A stretch of 64,000 nt of DNA from Hyaloscypha bicolor E. Taxonomy: Eukaryota; Ascomycota; Leotiomycetes; Helotiales; Hyaloscyphaceae. The notes beneath the pieces are model-generated. The model did no database searches. It worked only from the letters and a program-made list of their open reading frames with translations, and was not told where the DNA came from. This document shows, piece by piece, positions 60,501 through 64,000 of the stretch; the stretch's first letter is position 1; each line of letters starts with the position of its first letter. Where the stretch lies: NCBI RefSeq assembly GCF_002865645.1, contig NW_020194624.1:248001-312000 (forward strand). Direction: 5' to 3'. A program made the position numbers and the translations under genes.

Positions 60501-61895
60501 GGCAAAAACCACGCGGATACTCTGTCCTCGAAATGGGACTTAGCATTGACGAAGCTGAAAAGAAACCAAGACGGCGCCCTGAGCGAGCTCGAGCACGTCA
60601 CTGCATCGCGAAGAAGAGTTTTAGGAGAAGACCACCCAGACACACTCGCGGCACGGCATCACCTCAGTGTGGCAAAGTTCAACATGTTCCGCAACCTGAG
60701 CGAGCTGGCTGAGCAAGCTGAAGTTCTTCGTTTGTGCATCCACCTCTTAGGAGAGGAACACCCAAGCACAAACTCGGCACGGATCGATCTGTCGAACGGA
60801 TATCATCTGGTAGGGATGCTCACGGATGCAGAGCAGCTGCTGTTGAAAGCGCTCAAGGTCCAGATCAAGACGTTGCCTCATCCAGACCTCATTGGCGCAG
60901 CGAGAAAAACGTACGAGACTGCTTTGGACACCTTGGGGCTGAACAAACACAAATCTCATTCCGCCCACGAGCAAAACGAGAAGGATGAGCGCTCTGGAGT
61001 ATCTCCAGTACACTGCCACGCCCAGGTTGTCTCAAGTCTCGCAGCACTGGCTCTAATTTACGTCGACATGGCCCAATCCGCCGACGAAGCAGCCTTAGCA
61101 TCTGTGCAAAACTCGAGCCCGGAGAGCGAGAAAGCCCATCAGCTGCTCGTCTCAAAGTTCAACGAGAAAGCCATCGCTCTCCAGCGCGCTGTCATCGAGC
61201 AGCAACGACTTCTGGGCGGCCCATCATCCCGCGAAACACTAGAGAGCATCAACACGCTCGCCCTGATATATCAAGCGGCCGGTCTGACAGCCGAGGCGAT
61301 CGAACAGTTCAAGCTTGTCCAGTCCCGAGCGGATGAGTCGTCGATTTTGCATTTCACGAGCCAGTCGAATCTCGGCACGTTGTTGTTTGCAGCCGGCGAG
61401 TTCGAAAAGGCGGAAGAGATACAGAGGATGGCATATGAGAAGCGCACGAAATTTGGAGAGGGGGTCGTGGGACCGAAGGAGTTTGTTAAAGCAGTGTTTA
61501 ATCTAGCGTTGACGCGGAAGGAGTTAAAGAGGGGTTGGGAGGCGTTGGATCTGATGGAGCAGGCGCTGCGGTTGAGTAGGGATGCATTTGGGCATGGAGA
61601 TCCAACGACGGAGAGGATTTTGGATACGTGGAGGGATTGGAGGGAAAGTTTGGCGAGTGAGGAAGGGAACAAGGCGCCGAAATACCACGATGCTTCTCGT
61701 AAAGACCCAACGGATTGGGACGAATTCTCTGCATGGAAATATGAGGATGATGGTGGTGAGGGTGAAGAGGAGGATGTTGACAGCTTCTTTAAAAAGATCT
61801 ACAGGGATGCGGATCCGGATAGTAGGAGAGCAATGATGAAGAGCTACCAGGAGGCTAGAACTGGGAGCAGTCCCGGGAAAGGGAATGACGTTTAA
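57565..61895 (+). CDS. Alpha/beta-hydrolase-like (nucleophile lost) plus long TPR array, NLR-like protein without NB domain
   Basis: Two exons, 57565-57695 and 57761-61895, across a 65-bp intron (GTAAGT, CTAAT branch site, AACAG) give 1,421 residues. Residues 44-180 resemble the hydrolase head of fungal NLR-type proteins: DVIFVHGLGT at the start, VFIGYDAAGWVIQEAL at the nucleophile elbow and NAPH where others have TPH. The elbow, normally GHSxGG, is GYDAAG here, so the serine appears replaced by aspartate. A Ser/Thr-rich linker (about 240-465) leads into TPR repeats (about 465-1350) of kinesin-light-chain type, about 42 residues apart, with recurring GEDHPxT motifs. I find no P-loop, so no NB-ARC/NACHT domain. 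It could be a sensor or scaffold in allorecognition; that is inference. Confidence 0.9.
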
Positions 61896-62828
61896 ATGTA
61901 TTATAGATACGTGTGTGCTGAGCTATATACCCAGATGTGTAGGATGATACTGTTTCTAGGAAGAGATTGAGGGGGAGGGCAGAAGTTCGTACAGCGGGAG
62001 AGACCCCTCTGCCTCCGGTGACTCGGCGAAGAGTAGCGGCAACTTTATGTCCTTCGTACAGAAATGGGACATTGATCAACTCTTCTGCTTTGCATACGCC
62101 AAGGATACTCTCTTCAAGTGCTACTGTGGTTGCGACTTGTTATTCGCATTATTTTAACTTCGCTGACATTCTACCCGTTGTCTTCCTCCACACTTCACCG
62201 GGATACTATCAGCAGAGCCACTCACAACCCGACCATTTATCCTGAGTACTTTAAGCACCGGAGAAGCAACTATCGAGGTTAAGAGCAGGATCGTCGCAGA
62301 ACCGTTTATCTTAGAACTCGCTAATGCCAGTTTTCTCAAAGGCTAACACGGATTTCCCCTGAACGGTAACTGTCGACGTGATTATATTAGCCGAATGAGT
62401 AGAAGGTAACTCCCTATTTGCCTCGTCTTAGTTTCGTTTCACATCCATTGCCTCATCCTGTGTTCGTGTGAATTTTCGAGTTCCGACCATATTTAGGGCA
62501 GGGATTTCACGGTGTGGGAGGCATTGCGACTGTACGACGCCACAATTGGGCCCTTGATCCCCTGCATGAGGCCAGGAGACCAAATTCAGGGCTTGATAGG
62601 TTCTCTGTCGCTAAGCTGAGCTTCCGGGTATTGCATGCAGCCACGCTTGAGGATGTTCAACGGACCTCGTGTTTTCCACGAGGGGTTCAACCTCGTTCTT
62701 GCATTTCAGTATCGACACATCAGCTTTTCTTCCTTTCTTCCATCAACGTTCCATCCACTCTCATCTCAGCTTTCTCAACGCTTCAAATTCATCTATCCAA
62801 TCATTCTCTCATCTCAGGGTTTCTTGTA
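61896..62828. other. 3' flank of the TPR gene; no gene seen
   Basis: Ordinary base composition. A hairpin with CCTCGTG/CACGAGG arms lies near 62666-62684. Short plus-strand frames over 62514-62932 run into the MITE and have no family resemblance. Confidence 0.45.
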
Positions 62829-63075
62829 CGGAGGTACAGCCCATAAGTATTCACATAGCAACCGAATCGACAGGGGTCTATGAAAATTTAAACCCTCATA
62901 ACTCTTTCAAAACGCGACATAAAAGCGCCTAGTAAACTCGATTATTATCTCATACACGTATTCTATTATGCTACCTCATTTTTCTGTTTTTTATAGCATT
63001 TTGTAGTTGCGTTGTAAGGGTTTGAAGTTCGAACCCCTGCTAGCGCTATATGAATACTTATGGGCTGTACCTCCG
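62829..63075. mobile_element. MITE with perfect terminal inverted repeats and TA flanks
   Basis: Ends CGGAGGTACAGCCC... and its exact inverse form perfect arms of at least 25 bp (62829-62853 and 63051-63075), extending imperfectly by ATAGC. TA lies on both sides (62827-62828, 63076-63077), the target duplication of the Tc1/mariner superfamily. The 247-bp element is non-coding, so it would depend on a transposase from elsewhere. The perfect arms suggest a young or RIP-spared copy. Confidence 0.85.
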
Positions 63076-63720
63076 TAGTAGTACGGTGGGTCTTGATAGC
63101 CCCGGTCGCATTAGCTGTAGAGTGGTTGTTCCAATGCTCATTTGCACCGAGTCAAGTGACGTGTGACTGGTTGAGGAGACGCTGTGGTGGTATTCGGATC
63201 CAATTGGCATTGTCTTTGGCCCGGCTGATCGTAAGCTAACCAATATAATCTGCGCCGAAACTGGACCTCTCCAAAGTTCACCTCCGTCTTTGGACCTGAG
63301 CAGTCGCTGCTCTAACCTGAGCCCTGAACCCTGAGCTCTGAGCATGCTGGTGAGTCAGCTGGATTATGCTCAGGGGGATCCTCTTCTAGCTCCCTGGAGA
63401 ATCGGTTACAGTTTCCATGTTGTCTAAATATAAATCTTGCTAATGCCTGCTAGTCTGGAACATAGCCAGCTTTTCTAGCCTATTACGATGCGTGATAGTA
63501 TCCGTTCTTGCTCCCCCATTACACTCGTTAAGGATCCTTGAAGGTTTATTCCGCCCGGCTAGTTCTTCGACTTTGCTGGTCGAGTTCGCTAAGTACGGAA
63601 AGCCGTAAGGATCAGAAGACCAAGCGATTTTCGAATCTGGTTTTCGACCTTCGATATCTGATTTGTGGTATGTGTACACCCCACTAAAAATCGCCCGTAA
63701 CCAAAATACTATATTCTGCG
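63076..63720. other. Gene-free stretch between MITE and right AT-rich tract
   Basis: No gene recognised. CCTGAGC/CTGAGC-type short repeats occur around 63296-63345. Frames of 79-95 codons lack family resemblance. Confidence 0.4.
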
Positions 63721-64000
63721 GGCGTAATTACTATTATACTTATATATATAACTTATATAGAGATAGCCAAAATAAAGCTATTTGCAGTTACTAAATATAC
63801 TAATATTTGTATTTGTCTTTACTATAATATCTTTAGTATTCCCTCTATCTCTACTCCTGTCTTCGCTCCTCCTTTTTAACTACTATTAATCTTCCTTTAA
63901 CTTATATAGTCTATATAATAGATTCTATAGATTACGAGATATATCTTCTTTACTATTATTATTCTTACTATTATCTCTTATAATACTCGAAATATTTCTA
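63721..64000. repeat. Start of a second AT-rich, RIP-like tract
   Basis: Composition switches abruptly to TATA/ATTA-rich sequence with few CA/TG and no open frame, like the 15.6-50.3 kb block. It runs off the window. Confidence 0.65.

Noticed and set aside
57565..61895. NB-ARC/NACHT domain expected between hydrolase head and TPRs
   Set aside because: No GxxxxGK[ST] P-loop was found, and the segment is Ser/Thr/Pro-rich linker.
63000..63060. tRNA-like B-box (AGTTCGAACCCC) inside the MITE
   Set aside because: No consistent acceptor, D or anticodon arms could be folded; the motif is better explained as a GGGTT/AACCC hairpin within the MITE.

Overview
The window looks like nuclear DNA of a filamentous ascomycete (Pezizomycotina). 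Genes carry short introns of about 45-70 bp with GT...AG ends and CTGA/CTAA-type branch sites. The protein families are typical of that group: a HET-domain protein, a kinesin-light-chain-type TPR protein, a FAS1 surface protein and an F-box-like protein. About 35 kb has the signature of repeat-induced point mutation (RIP): extreme AT richness, almost no CA/TG dinucleotides, and transposon reading frames broken by CAA/CAG to TAA/TAG changes. A leotiomycete is my guess; the sequence does not settle the class. I recognised no rRNA, tRNA or CRISPR locus.

Left arm (1-15.6 kb): an ordinary but gene-poor region. It holds a GPI/TM-type fasciclin (FAS1) protein (four exons), a decayed PAQR/adiponectin-receptor-like pseudogene, a DUF1223 protein, a decayed aminoglycoside-phosphotransferase-like pseudogene, an F-box-like protein and two secreted-type proteins of unknown function. 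Three fold-back (inverted-repeat) elements of 350-570 bp sit between them, two of them close together at 7.1-8.2 kb.

Middle block (about 15.6-50.26 kb): an AT-rich, RIP-ruined transposon graveyard whose longest open frame is 113 codons. Two complete Ty3/gypsy-like LTR retrotransposons can be delimited exactly: 17890-25717 (298-bp LTRs, target duplication CTTTA) and 26014-33022 (274-bp LTRs, target duplication CTTAG). Both point to the minus strand. Element 2 carries a nearly unmutated solo LTR of a third family (26493-26795), so that insertion probably came after the RIP of its host. A mutated copy of that LTR lies at 44579-44882. The right edge of the block is a 5' fragment of the element-1 family (49085-50263), and its LTR is far less mutated than the others. 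The rest (15.6-17.9, 33.0-44.6 and 44.9-49.1 kb) is repeat debris I could not assign.

Right arm (50.26-63.7 kb): three large, apparently intact genes: a multi-pass membrane protein with a disordered tail, a HET-domain protein, and a protein with an alpha/beta-hydrolase-like head (its nucleophile serine apparently lost) joined directly to a long TPR array without a nucleotide-binding domain. The last two are divergently transcribed from one 753-bp intergenic region. Their domains are those used in fungal allorecognition and NLR-type immunity, which makes this pair the most interesting functional lead. A 247-bp MITE flanked by TA lies at 62829-63075, and a second AT-rich tract starts at about 63.72 kb.
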